Below the pieces are notes generated by a model that saw only the letters and a program-made list of their open reading frames with translations, had not been told where the DNA came from and searched no databases. From Ulva prolifera (taxonomy: Eukaryota; Chlorophyta; Ulvophyceae; Ulvales; Ulvaceae), in assembly GCA_023078555.1 (NCBI GenBank), contig CM041201.1:4285713-4349712 (forward strand): 64,000 nucleotides of DNA, read 5' to 3'. A program made the translations under genes and the position numbers. This document shows positions 33,628 through 47,424 of the stretch, one piece after another; positions within the stretch are counted from its first letter, which is position 1; the number at the start of each line of letters is the position of its first letter.

Positions 33628-36600
33628 ATGACTGAAACAGAGCGTCAGTCGGATGGCATGATGCGCCCCAATCCCATTGAGCACCAAGCCCACGTGTCCT
33701 CTGTTGACGGCAACGCCGATTCTGATGCTGCGGCTGTGTTGGCGGTCGATGCAGCTGTTTCCCAGTCTGACACAGCTGAGGACAGGCAGAAGATCACAAA
33801 GAAGGTACACAGCAACCTGGATGATATGACCAGCCATAGCAGAGATGTACTGCAGAGCCCTCAGAGCGCATGTGTGACGTTTTCTCCATCAGATGATCCA
33901 CACTGTATACCTTCGAAAACAGAGGGACGTCCCGCTCATTACCTCAATTCTGCCGTAGTCCCAAGTGTGACATCAGAGATTGAAGATTCTTGGTCCACAA
34001 ATGGAGAGGGTCAGACTCTAGATGATGCGCTCCACAGCAGCTCCAGAGGGCGAAGTAGTGTCCGGAGTGAGCCACCAGGTCGGTGTCGTGACAGTCTGGT
34101 GCTATGCACTCGTGCTAAGACGTTGCCGAATCAGTGTGGTACAAAATAGGCGCCAACATCACACTAGTTACAGGCTTGTCTGAGGTGAGCTCAATGCCGG
34201 GCGAAGCAAGGTTACAGTGGACAGTGCAGCCTCGCCCCCTGCCAATTCGATCTCAGAGCTTCAGTGCAGTTGAAGAAATCTTTGCCGTCCAGACACAAAA
34301 TGTGACTATCCATGTACAGCTCTCATCCTTGGAGTATTCTTGGATATCATCAACCGCAGACCGCTGTCGTACACACAAAAGGTTCGATCAGTGTGGCAAG
34401 TTTGGTGCAGAGACCAATACTGGATCAACTGGATGGCAGACACCACGAGAGGGTCACTGTCGCAATTCGGGGCTGCCCTGTGCCACCCGCTGCTCCGTTG
34501 GCCTGCATGCTGTCTACGCTAGATTCTTCTGTTACACTCACGCAAGTGCCTGGCACCGCTGAAAGATCAATTGGTCCTGTCACAGAATCAAGTCAAGACC
34601 CTCCATGCAAATCTTTCCGCTTCGATGCCGTGTTTGATGCTGCAAGCTCCACACGCCGTGTCTATGACCAGGTCGTCCATCAAATTGTTCAGAGCTCCTT
34701 GAACGGCATCAATGGCTCTGTCCTGGCTGCGGGGAGCACCAACACCGGCAAGACTCACACGATTATGGGGGGTGGGGGGTCCTTGGGATTGATCACCATG
34801 GCCCTGATGGATGTGTTTGCAGCCAGAGCCAAGCATGAGAGCACACGCATGTACACAATTACAGCCACCATGGTGGAGATCTATAATGAGCAGATCATAG
34901 ACTTGCTGGCTGATGATGGTGGCTCGTCGCCTGTGCATGTCGTGGTGTGTTATGTGTCGGCAACATCTCAAACTGGATTTTGCTATGCGTATTGCGGGCG
35001 CTGTAGCCCCAGTGAGACAGACTCCGAAAGCGCGTTCCCCGGCGTTCCGTCGAGAGCCTGCAAGCCCCTTGACCACAGCTGTGATGCAGGAAGACTCACA
35101 GACAGGTAAAGTGCAGCTGCATCCGGTCACACATGTAGAGATGAATAGTATGGAGCAGACGACGCAGCGGCTGCAAACAGCACTACAGTGCCGTTCCATT
35201 GCGTCCACAGGCTGCAACCCCATGTCCTCAAGAGCGCACACAGTATTCCAACTACACCTCACCCTCCGTGATAGGCCGCTGAAAGGGAGGGGCCCTCTTC
35301 ACTCGACCTTGACCTTTGTGGACCTGGCTGGAAGTGAGCGCTTGTCCCAGTCCAATGCTGCAGGATTGCGTGCGTGCGAGTCTGCCTCATACAATGCAAC
35401 AGCCTTATCTTTACTCTTAGGATCCTGCTTGGGCTTCCTGCATACTATCGGTGCATGTACTCAGTCTTCCACTGTAGTACAGAGTCGAGGCCACCAAAAT
35501 TAATCGCAGCCTTCTGATGTTGGGGATCATCATATCCAAGCTTGGACAGAAGACTCCTCCTGCATGGCTGCCGTTTCGTAACTCGAACCTCACACGGTTG
35601 CTACAGCAGAGTTTCGGAGGCAACTCTCGCACGCTTGTGCTTGGTACCATCAACCCCACCATTGATCATGCACAAGATACAGCAGGGACATTGCGATTTG
35701 CTGCACGAGCAATGCAAGTAGAGAATACTTATGCTGTAAATCACAACCCCACTCCAGTCCAAAAACTAAGGCAGCTCAGGCAGGATGTCGATATGCTTGT
35801 GGCCCCAGTACTGCAGCGCAGGGTAGCCGTCCTGGAGAAGCAGCTTGCTCAGCTTGCCACTGAGGTATGGGCTGCACTCTCATGCACATGTTTGAGGTGT
35901 CACCACTCCCAATAGTTTGCAGGACGTCGCTGCATTGAATATACCACATAGGCAATCAGCCTAGTCTGAGATGGAGCGCAAAGCATCGGATACCTGACTT
36001 TATGAGCTGATCGTATGCCTAGTGCTAGTAGCTGCTTGATATCTTCGTGCATGCAGGTGAGCTTGCTGGAATCTGACAAGATCAGGCTCATGGACGCTGT
36101 TGAGCACGTCACAGGGCATCCTCTTGGACATGTATCAGATCCCATTCCTGTGGACGTCAGACAGCATAATGGGCTGCAGCAAATTCTGTCACGCACGTCA
36201 CGGCAGCTGCAGAAAGCACCAGCGGCAGATGATACCATGATCAAGGCCATGAACAGCATCATCAGGATGATTGGCGCGCAAGATGCTAGGCAGGTTGGCT
36301 GCAAAATCTAAGCTACTTACAGTGTTCTGCCTGTACAATCAGTGGTTGTATCTGGCCTGGCTATAAGAATTTTAGGTGTAGGGCTCGCCCACCAGGGGGG
36401 ATCAGCTTGGAACAGCACAGCAAGCTTTGGCTGCAGTGCGTAAGCTTAAGCTAGAACGGGATTCTTTCCGGCAACGTGTGAATGAGCTCACTCCACTCTT
36501 GACAATGCGATCGCGGTACATCAAGCTGTGCGAGGAGCTGAAGGGGGTTTCAGGGGCTGTTCAGACAATGGAAAGATTGATTGGCGGAAGCAACGTTGAG

Positions 36601-38933
36601 CTGGCGTCAGGTCTGGCCCTCCACTGACTTTGCCTGAAGCGTCTCAAGGGTGTTTTGCCAGCCTACGGCATTGCTGCCTTAGATGAAGTTGATTTATGGA
36701 TGCACAATGAGTTTCATTACACTTAGCAGTGGTTCACGACAGGGTTACATCGCATGCCTGCAAAGAGCCTGACTCGGATCTAGCGTTCTCCAGGACAGTC
36801 ACAAAGTTGTGACTGTTGCGGAGAATGCACGTTTATTAGCGAGTTGCCGAAACAGTCTTACGGTGCTCCATAATGCTGTGTAGCACAGCTGCACCAACTC
36901 CACAATAATTTGCTACATGCAACGATGCACCAGGAGGAGCTCATTAACCTGACTCACAAATTTGATTGATCTGTCAAGTGATCTAGCTCTTGCCAGGCAC
37001 AGCAATTACAGGCATACAGGCAGCTTATCATGTTCAGCCACGAGTGTGTCCTGACAGAAGCCTGCGGAGGTGGCGGGTTGCATATGATCCAATCAGATGG
37101 CGGCACTGCAGAAATTTCAGAGCTGCAATCAGTCATATGCGCCAGTCCCTGATACTTGCATGCATAGGAATGGCCTGCAGGTACTTTGCATGATCGCATT
37201 CAAGACCTCGTTGCAGGCCTAGCTATCCTTAGTGCGGAATTGCATAGCCTTCAAAGGCAGCAATCAGCACTTAGGCTGCTACTCTGTGCGGCCGAAGATA
37301 GAATTAAGGGTGTCTTCTCAGACGAAGTACACGCTCAAGATGCCCTCAAGCAGCTCCAACAGTTTGCCACAACAAGCCACCGTGAGATCAAGGAGCTCCT
37401 GCAGCTTAGAACTCAGCTTCGTGTCACTCAGCCTGCTCAACAGCAGGCATCAGGCACGAGTGACGAGGAGGAGGCTAGTGAAGATGAATCTTTAGCAAGC
37501 AGCTGCGAGGCCTCGCTAAAACCTGATGCCGGGCAGGAGATCGATCACGGGGCTGAAGCATTGATGCAGATCACAGCTGGCAGCGCTGCAGTCAACATGG
37601 CCCGTGCAGAGCATGCAAGAGCCGTGAAGCTGGATGCTCAAGTGGAGCGTCTACTAACTGAGCGGGCAGATCTGCTGTCTCAGATTGCAGCTTTGAAAAG
37701 CGGCTCGGGTGTGCACATGGCCACAGCTGAGCTGACAGCTGTCTCATCAGTTACATTGGTATGCTCACCATCTTGTGGCAGTGATTTCAGAGTTTACCGC
37801 AAGAGAAGGGACAGGCCCGTCATCCCCATGGAGCATGGAGCAGTCAGCAGCGGCGAGGGCTGGTGGCGGCAATCGTGACACAGTGCAGGTCACAACGAAG
37901 GCGAATCAACAATTGAAGACGCAAGTGGCACGACTTTCGTTAGAGCTTGCGTCCCTCACCCATGAACGCGACGTTCTGCTTGGACAAGTGCTTGCTGGTC
38001 CAGGTGGTGCTGATGAACTCCCGGATCTGCTGCACAAGCTGCAGACAGCTGGGTCCCCTGGTGTGCCCGGTAAGCCTTACTCAGGAGCTTCAAGCATCCC
38101 GTACAATATGCTATAAGAGCCCCACAGGCGCCAATCTCTGTACTCATGACTAAACAGGTGATCCTTGCAGCTGAACGCATTATCACGCTGCCACATACAG
38201 ATCGAGCACGCTTGCCAGAGATATTGCACAGCCCTGCTCGAAGGAGAGCCATTGCCACAGAGCAGAGCTCTCCCAGTCAGGCGCAGAAGATGATTCGGGG
38301 GAAAGTGTCCCCTGAGCGACATGAAAAGAAGCCTGCCTTCGATGCAAGCCCCATACATGCTGAGGAGACTACCAGGCGGCGGCGGATGCAGGACGTTTCA
38401 ATGACACTGTCTGCTACATCTCGTTCTGCAGACCCAGGTGCAGCTGTTTCATGCTTGTATGTGGCCTGCCACATACAGTAGAGGCCCGTTGCATGCAGCT
38501 CGTATAGAAATATGCATACGCGCTCACAGACAGATCTATGCTGAGCTTCGTTCCTGTGTTCCACTGTGTAGATCACAGTCATGACCTGCTGCTCTTGAAT
38601 CACACACGTACCTGCTTTGTTGCATTTGCAGGACTGCGCCGGTTTCGGAGCCTCGGGCCGGATGGACACAAGCAGGAGGCCGCCGTCTTGCGTAACCATC
38701 TCGTTAAGGCTGAGCGGTCACGATCTCAGGCGGCATCTGAGCTTGCGTACGAGAAGCGGAAGACAGCCCAACAGGACATGATGATAGCACAGTTACATCA
38801 GTCTGTGGAGGCCTTGCAGGAGCAAGTCAAAGCGAAGGAAAGGGCACTGGTACAGGCATTTGCCGAAGTGCAGCAGCTTCATCAGGAACGTGATGCTGCA
38901 TTATTTGAAATAGCTACAGCGAGGAGGGCGTGA
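33628..38933 (+). CDS. Divergent kinesin with N-terminal extension and coiled-coil tail
   Basis: Microtubule motor. The N-terminal exon (33628-34078) is Ser/Asp-rich and disordered. The motor core begins near 34430 (RVTVAIRGCPV) and contains FRFDAVFDAASS and RVYDQVV. The P-loop reads AAGSTNTGKTHTIMG, where most kinesins have GQTxxGKT. The motor continues with VEIYNEQIIDLLAD, switch I NPMSSRAHTVFQL (Ala for the usual Ser of SSRSH), switch II VDLAGSERL, then EATKINRSLLMLG, LPFRNSNLTRLLQQSFGGNS and AGTLRFAARAMQVEN. Well-phased exons include an exon ending at 35373, then 35483-35864, 36057-36293, 36406-36610, 37181-37758, 37889-38069, 38171-38437 and 38632-38933. The tail is mostly coiled coil. 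Early motor exon edges are approximate. I cannot assign a kinesin family number; it looks like an orphan or algal-type kinesin. Confidence 0.85.
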
Positions 38934-38975
38934 AGTAGTTGGACTGTCGAGAGAATTTTGCATTCACCGGGTCGA

Positions 38976-38980
38976 TGTAA
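38976..38980 (+). terminator. TGTAA polyadenylation signal of the kinesin gene
   Basis: TGTAA is 43 nt after the kinesin stop codon, so the 3' UTR is short. Confidence 0.5.
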
Positions 38981-39241
38981 TTGCCCATGCATGTGGCTCA
39001 TGCTCCGACCAAGCACGAGTTGGTGGGTGGCAACGCGTTGACCGTAAAATGTTACAGTGTATGCACAGAGCCCAGTTCAGTCGAAACGTGTAGAGGCGGT
39101 CCTTGATGGAAGGCCGCGCTCCGGTAGTCGCACAGCACCTGGTGATCGACGTGAATGGGATCCTGCGCCAGAATACGGCCGTAGAGCTTCGGATCCAGCC
39201 CAGCCAGTTTCAGAACAGCAGCAAAGAAGGCTACGTCGACG

Positions 39242-41100
<1,859 letters not shown>

Positions 41101-41195
41101 GTTCACGCCGTTCGAGGAAGCCAGTCAAATTTACCTGGCACAGGCCACCTGAAAGCGTCCATCAGAACAGTGAAAGCTTGTATTAGTGATAACCA

Positions 41196-41200
41196 TGTAA
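41196..41200 (+). terminator. TGTAA polyadenylation signal of VTE1
   Basis: TGTAA is 96 nt after the VTE1 stop codon. Confidence 0.55.
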
Positions 41201-41639
41201 CAAGTTCACTGAATTATTGTCAGTTTTGCGCAAGCCCATCGCCGGCGCTGCTTGTGGGTGATTCTGCCTAGACATACGTAATGAGCAAATACTGTCAATG
41301 CACAACATCTTGATATATCAGTGGGGTCGGCTTCAATGTGTTGACCAGCTTGGGCAGATATACAGGTAATCAATGTTCAAGTGTGAAACGTGATGGCAGT
41401 CTGTTCAATGTTCACATCTTCATGCATGCATGTATAAAGTTGTTGTCACCAGGTCATCAATTGCATAAACACTGTGCCCACACGTGCGGTCTCTTGCGGT
41501 GCATAGGCATCCGGGACTCACTATCGGTCACTGTGGTTAGGTGAACGTTGTGTTCCAGAGATGCAGAGCTGTGCGCTTTCCCCCTTCATGTGCTCATATA
41601 GTATCTCAAGGGAATGATGGGGCATCAGCCATACTTGCT

Positions 41640-41644
41640 TTACA
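41640..41644 (-). terminator. TGTAA (minus strand) polyadenylation signal of the GDAWL-repeat gene
   Basis: TTACA on the + strand is TGTAA on the minus strand. It lies 100 nt past the stop at 41744 and supports the orientation and 3' end of that gene. Confidence 0.5.
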
Positions 41645-41743
41645 GACATAAGGAACATGTAAGCAGGGTGCACCGCTGCACTGTGCTGATGTGGGGTTGG
41701 ACACGAGTCACACACTTAGCCTTGGCAACAACAACCTATGAAT

Positions 41744-43900
41744 CTAACGCCGTTTCAGTGAAGGCATGCTGCTTGTGGTCAGTGATCCATCTATCGGAAT
41801 CAGCTGGCTCACTTGTTGTGGCTTGACTACTCCAGATGGAAGCGCAACTTGTATGTCCCTGTCCTGCAGGATGTGATACAACTGATGAACACTGTCCTGA
41901 GATGTATGTGGAACGGCCGCTTTCCCTTTGGCCTCGAGAAAGATGTCGTCCAATGTGCGGCCATCCACGTATGGATTTGAACTTTGTTGGAATGTCTCGA
42001 ACAGTCCTTGACGCCCTCGCCTCTGCTCTGGTCCTGGAACGCGAGCCTTTCCTTTCTTCTCTAGCCATGCATCTCCACCTGCATGCATACAGCGTGCTGC
42101 GACGTAGTTGTAGAGTCTACGGAGCTCCAGCTGCCTGTATGGGTGCAGGGATTGAAAGATTCTACCCTGTGACATTCGATGCCGTGTCGTACCGGTGAAA
42201 GTGGGATTTTCCAACAGGTCTTCGGCACAGCTGTGGCGCATCACATCAAAAAGGGACTTCCGTCCCCGCCGCATCTCTGGACCCGGGGGGACTTTGCGGC
42301 CCCGGTATCCCAGCCAGGCATCCCCATCTGCCTTTCCTTTTGCTTTGAGCTCAGATTCAGTTGCCATTTCATCCATCCGCTGTATGATCTCGAAAAACTC
42401 AACGCGCCCATTGACCTTCTGTGCTTTTGTAGACTTGCCCTTCGGCATTTCTCGATCCACCGCCTGGCACAGTGGACCATGTGAGCCGGCATACAGATTT
42501 GGGATTGAGCATGCGCAATCCCTATGCATTCACCGAACTTGCAAGCATCTACCTGGCGGTCCCGTGGGAAGCCATAGTGATCCATGGGAATGTGTGATTT
42601 TTGTAGCTCCATCAGCTTTTGATCCACAGGTTTGACAATGTAGTTTCCATCTGGATCCATGTTTCTTCCATATGGAGTACTTTCCAAGCGATTCCACAAC
42701 AAGGGTGAAAGCACAGGCTTACATGAGGCCGTCAGCTCCGCTTGAACTCCCATCTGCACGGCAACCAGGCCATGCCGGCTACATGTTTCAGCATGGCCAA
42801 CTCAGACACAGACATCATGCTTTGATGAATACATTCCCATCTCATCCATGAGGCCAGCGCAGCACCAATAGCGCTTCTCGTGCTGGTTTCAAGATGTCAA
42901 GCTTTATGGGGTCCTTGATGTCCCCAGTTTTGATGCGTATATTCTTGCCTGCGTATTTCATTGGGTTGTAATCAGCTTCAATGATAACATCTCGAAAGAT
43001 TGCTGCATCCTTAGCGTTCGATGTTGTGAGATAGTCCTGGAACGCCCGTCTGAGCCTGGCCTCAAGCTGCTCGATTGGAGTGTCGCGCATGGCATCCCTA
43101 ATTCGCTTTTGAATTTTATCATGGACGCATGCTTTCCAGTCACCGTACAACCGTGTCCGTTTCTTAAGCTTCACTTTGTGCTGCATGGCAATCGTGTCGC
43201 AGCAGTCCTTTGTAATGCCCTTGTCCCTTGTCATTCCAGCAAATACATCCTGTAGCATTTGGTCATCTGCCAGCTCTTGGCGTAACTTGGCTTGCTTTAT
43301 TGCATCCTGCAAAGCCTGAACTTGCGGCTACAGAACACTGCAGGCGTGCGCCATAAAGTCAAATTGCCAGTGCATTCACTTGAGCGCTACCACCGCTTGA
43401 CTGTGTTCCTCAGCAGCTTCCTTCCGCATCACACGCAGTGCCTGAGCATGTTGCCACGCAGCTCGTTGCTGCGGTGACAACCCTGCTAAAGCACTGTACG
43501 GTGCATTCCGCATCAGGTCAGAGTATATGACTGATTCAGCCTCGCAGGTCTCTGATGTGGGAGCTGTGGAGGTAACATTTCCTGGGCTAGTTGGCAGATC
43601 ACCCAGGAGATGTGCCTTGTAAACGTGCATGGTACCATGCTGGTGTTTCTGCCCCCTTACCATCTCCTTGAGATAGTTCAGAGCGAGCGTTCTGAAGCAC
43701 ACTGGTTGGTGACCGTCGTCATATATTGCTGTTTACAATGCACGCATGCCCTGATGGCTGCGACCGTAGAGCAGCATCCAGCCTAAAGCATGCCGTACAA
43801 TTGAAGACTTGTCCAGCAGATGGATAATTGGGGATTCTATATCCTTTGCCACAGAGTGCCACACAAAGGCAGTTCGGCCAGCTCCCGACTTCGCCTGCAA
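41744..43900 (-). CDS. Unrecognised charged protein with GDAWL repeats (minus strand, several exons)
   Basis: From 5' to 3' on the minus strand: an exon near 43750-43900 (GRTAFVWHSVAKD...), one near 43390-43702 (ending EEHSQA), one about 42870-43330, then about 42560-42735, about 42190-42470 and 41744-42090. The joins from the third exon onward keep phase. The third exon is basic and helical (KKRTRLYGDWKACVHDKIQKR, then AIFRDVIIEADYNPMKYAG and DIKDPIKLD). The last two carry a repeated unit, GDAWLGYRGRKVPPGPEMRR and GDAWLEKKGKARVPGPEQRR, each followed by GRxxLF. The stop is at 41744. The style recalls cilia-associated proteins of algae, but I do not recognise a family and give no function. The 5' end is unresolved. 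Confidence 0.6.
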
Positions 43901-44006
43901 ACTGTGCCCGCGGCAGGCTTCACCTACGACCAGACCCGCGACAAGAGCGACACATGAGCTGAGAAGGTTTGTACCTCCTCAAAGCTAAACAGTGCGATGG
44001 ATGCAA

Positions 44007-44215
44007 TCTGCTTTCTACCTCTGGTCTGAGATAGTCGGACACCCGTCATGCATGCACAAAGCAGATGCTGAAACAGTGCAGGCTCAGTCATCCGGTGCTA
44101 CTGAACCGGTGGAATTCCTGGATGTGATGCGTGGCGTTATAAAACCTGCAGCAGATGTTGCGGAGACCTTGCATACTTGCATGGACTCTTTGCAACACCT
44201 GGAACGGTACGTTTG
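44007..44215 (+). CDS. Possible first exon of the SEN1-like gene
   Basis: From ATG 44007 the frame reads MQSAFYLWSEIV, then SGATEPVEFLDVMRGVIKPA and TLHTCMDSLQHLER, ending at a GTACGT donor. Composition and the clean donor look coding. It is the nearest upstream candidate for the 5' end of the SEN1-like gene. It has no independent family signal, so it could also belong to a short unrelated transcript. Confidence 0.35.
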
Positions 44216-45031
44216 GCGCTATGTATCATTTGACTGCAGGATCGTAGGAGGGCGGTGGGGCCGTCCGATACATATAACATACACACCTCACTACGGTTTC
44301 GCCAGTGCTGGAGCCGGCGTTGTCACACCGCATCAATGAGGGACTGAGGTGCCAAATCTGCTCGCAATCATAGTGCTCAATTCAGGCTGGATCATGTGGC
44401 CTGCTGCATGCCCACAATTATGTGAATGGCCTCCAGTAGGCTACAGCTGGCCGCAGCCCGGGTCCACTGCCCAATGTGGCAGCTACCTAAGATCCTTGAA
44501 CTGATGTCCATTACTGGGAACAGTGTATGACGAATATCCCAAGATGTCTAGAGGGGTCTGAATTGTACTGGGGAATGCGCCATACACCGTTCCCGGTACC
44601 GGACACCAGTGCGCAGCGCTGCACACATACAGCCAGGACACGCTCCAAATTTTGGACGGCTCCCGCCTGTACAGAGCATTACTCACACAATGAATCCAAG
44701 ACGCCACGAAGCACAGTCGGGTTCTGCTGTCGGCGACAATGTATGGGACCATGTGTCGCCGCGTGGACAGAGGGCAGTGTCCTTCCGGGTTCGTCCTCCG
44801 GTGTACACCTCCCGGAGGCAACATAGACTGTGGAGTGTGACCCGCTCGGGATCTTGTCAGTGTGTCAAGCCCTGCCAAAGATGCTGGCAAGAGTACACAT
44901 GCTGTGTTACATGCTGTGTCATCTCCGTGCCCCCGAGTGCAGAGGCCAATGCCCATTGTGGGTACCGCATGATGCTTGATTGATTTTGTTTCATTCACTG
45001 CTTGTCAGCACCTAGTCAGAGCAGCTGCCAG

Positions 45032-45201
45032 GCTCTGCTCGCTGTGCACATCAGGAACGTTACTTTGGCCCAACAGTTCAAGAGCGCACTGTGTGACCCC
45101 AGGCCTTTTGTCCCCTGTCTGCATGCGAGACCGCACAATCCTCCCAGCGACCTTTTTGCAGTACAATTTGTTCAACACTTGCAACGGGGAAATTTACATG
45201 G
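45032..45201 (+). CDS. Probable 5' exon of the SEN1-like gene
   Basis: After a CCAG acceptor the frame reads ALLAVHIRNVTLAQQFKSAL, then LFAVQFVQHLQRGNLHG up to a GTACAG donor at about 45202. Amphipathic helices and a good donor suggest a real exon. It precedes the long intron that holds the inverted repeat and retroelement copy C. Assignment to the SEN1-like gene rests on position and strand only. Confidence 0.45.
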
Positions 45202-45418
45202 AGGTACAGTTTGCTCCGGTGCCTGCAGTACATGCCTGAGGCTGCACATCGGGCAGCCATGCGCTCCAACGGCCAGCCTGGGGGCAGCCTGGCGCACTGG
45301 TCTTCGCCATCTCCTGCTCCTAGCAGCGCCGTATGTACGCACGCGAGTTCCCACCCGCCGCCGAGGCGGCGAAGCACATCGCCACCCGGCCCCCGCCCGG
45401 CGCCAACACGCCGCGTAC

Positions 45419-45544
45419 GCGGGCGTGAGCTGTGTGTAGGGGTGACGCGCTAGGGCTCAGCCTGCGCACGTGTGGAGGAGGCATTAGATGATCGTAGGCC
45501 GTGGGCCCCACGTGGCGTCACCCCTACACACAGCTCACGCCCGC
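45419..45544. repeat. Perfect 30-bp inverted repeat with 66-bp loop
   Basis: Arms 45419-45448 (GCGGGCGTGAGCTGTGTGTA then GGGGTGACGC) and 45515-45544 are exact reverse complements. The loop contains the small palindrome CGTGGGCCCCACG. The match stops sharply at both ends. It resembles the termini of a miniature inverted-repeat element, or a strong RNA hairpin in an intron. No flanking target duplication was seen. Confidence 0.85.
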
Positions 45545-47020
45545 AATTGCGAGGGATCTCTGCCGAGTCTGGCCCAGCCACAACACAACGACTTCGGACA
45601 GCGCTGCCGCCAATGTAGCTGCAGGCCGGCCAGAATCTGAGACACAAATGGCGGGCACCGACAGAAGATGGCGAGCAAGCAGCGAGGGCGTTCTGTTCAC
45701 CCGCGGCACTTGGTCTCCGGGATTGGCCCATGCATGCACCGCCGGCGACGTCGCAATCTGGAGTGGCTTTTATGCCCTTCTCGATCCAGGGATTGTATGA
45801 CAGAAGACTCGTGTGCGCATGCCTTGTCGGACGTGTTCATCTGCATGCATGTGCTCTTGAAGAATAGTAATCAGTGGAGTCAATAGATGCTAATGCGGTG
45901 CGCCATAAACACTCACCTGGCATGCGCTCGAGCTTCCCCCCGCCTCAGTACGAAACACGTGTGGCGTTGATAATGCTCGTGAAGCATGCCCGCAGCACTC
46001 TCAGACCCACCTTCCTTGGAGACTGGAAGCTCAACGGCCTTGGCTCCAGTTCAAAAGGATCCGGTCCGGCGCCCGTTCATATGAAGCATGCACCGTGCGC
46101 ACCAGAGTCCGGCGATCGGACGGATCATGGTCCGATGCATCTACGATGCGACGATGATGCGACCAAGTTATGCAGTCACGACACAAGATGACCGCAGTCA
46201 TTGCCCACCAGTGCTGAACATGGTGACAATTGCCTACATACGACCTCTGGCGTCCCACCGATGCGTGCACGCCCTGTTTCAAACAAGTATGCCATCGCAT
46301 ACATAGCAGGATAGCGTAGCACGCGTGGCGGATCTCTGCAACCCTTAACGTCGGTCGCAAAACGTGATGATACGGTGGCTAGCTTCGTGGCAGTTTGTGG
46401 ACATGAATCTGCCTGGCGTGTGACGACACCATGTCTCGTGGGCACGACTGGCCTACATAACAGGCCGCACTCCGCATCCAATACGAAAACGAAGCAGCCA
46501 CAGCGCCCGCAAGCTGACGCCTACTGGGATTTTTTATTGGTATTGAGAAAATTTGTGGTGATGTAAGTTGCAGCCTGTCAGCAAAGTCACCGGGAGTGCA
46601 AGTCGGTAAATGGCTACCTCAGCCACATCGCTCCTGAAGGAGGGGCTCAGATCCGACCCAACTCTCAAAGTGCGCTCAACAATGTGGCAATGTGCTAGAT
46701 TCAAGGTACTTGTTCTGTCTAGTGGAGAAAGTGGCTGCCTTGAGCTCACCAATGCAAGTGAGTGCAGCAGGCACGGGATGCAGCAAGCCATCTGGCCAAG
46801 CAAGAGCACTGGTTCTGTGAGGGTGAGACTTCCATCAAATTAAACCGTCGTGTCAGGTGTCAGCTGCCTGAGAGTCAGCGTGACTTTGCATCACTACGCT
46901 TCACTTCATATCAAGGTAGATCAACCTGTGCAACGTATTTTTGCAAGACGCTGGCTGGGCGCACATGAGTCTACCCTGGCTCCACATCTCCTGAGAGTTC
47001 TTGTGCCACTGACAGGTTGG
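45545..47020. other. Large intron or intergenic stretch between inverted repeat and retroelement copy C
   Basis: No convincing exon was recognised. A frame at 46610-46843 (MATSATSLLKEGLRSD...) is possible but has no family or splice support. The region is read here as part of a long 5' intron of the SEN1-like gene. Confidence 0.35.
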
Positions 47021-47025
47021 CAGGG

Positions 47026-47396
47026 TGCGCTGTGGGTCTGGGGGTGGGATGGGGTTGGGTTTGGGGCTGGGGAGGCCCCTGGCAGTCGGGCGGCACGTGG
47101 AAAGGCGGCACGCGGAAAGGCGGCCTCGGGCGGCGCCTCGTCGGGCGCGGCTCTGTCGTGCGCGGACAGGCATTGTGGTGTGGGGTGCTGTGTGGGGTGG
47201 TGTGTGTCTGTATGTGTGCGTGTGTGGGTGTTGGTGTGGGTGTGGGTGTGTAGCGGTCTGAGGTTCTGTGTGCGACGTCGCTTTCTGGGGGCGTGGTGAG
47301 TTCTGTGTGTGTTGTGTGGGTGTCTGGGTTTGTACTCGATCTGCTTGCTTCTTCCGCGGTACTGCCCGCCTCGGCGCATTTATCCTTGTAACACTG
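47026..47396 (+). mobile_element. Retroelement tail, copy C (3' end only) within the SEN1-like gene
   Basis: The GGGCTGGGG...CCCCTGG-like start, the TG-rich tract (about 47160-47330) and the end GCGGTACTGCCCGCCTC ... TCCTTGTAACAC match the 3' untranslated ends of copies A and B in order and strand. No protein-coding part remains. It is a severely 5'-truncated insertion lying about 30 nt before the acceptor of the exon that starts at 47425. Confidence 0.75.
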
Positions 47397-47424
47397 ACAG
47401 CTTTCGTGTGTTTCTGGTGTGCAG

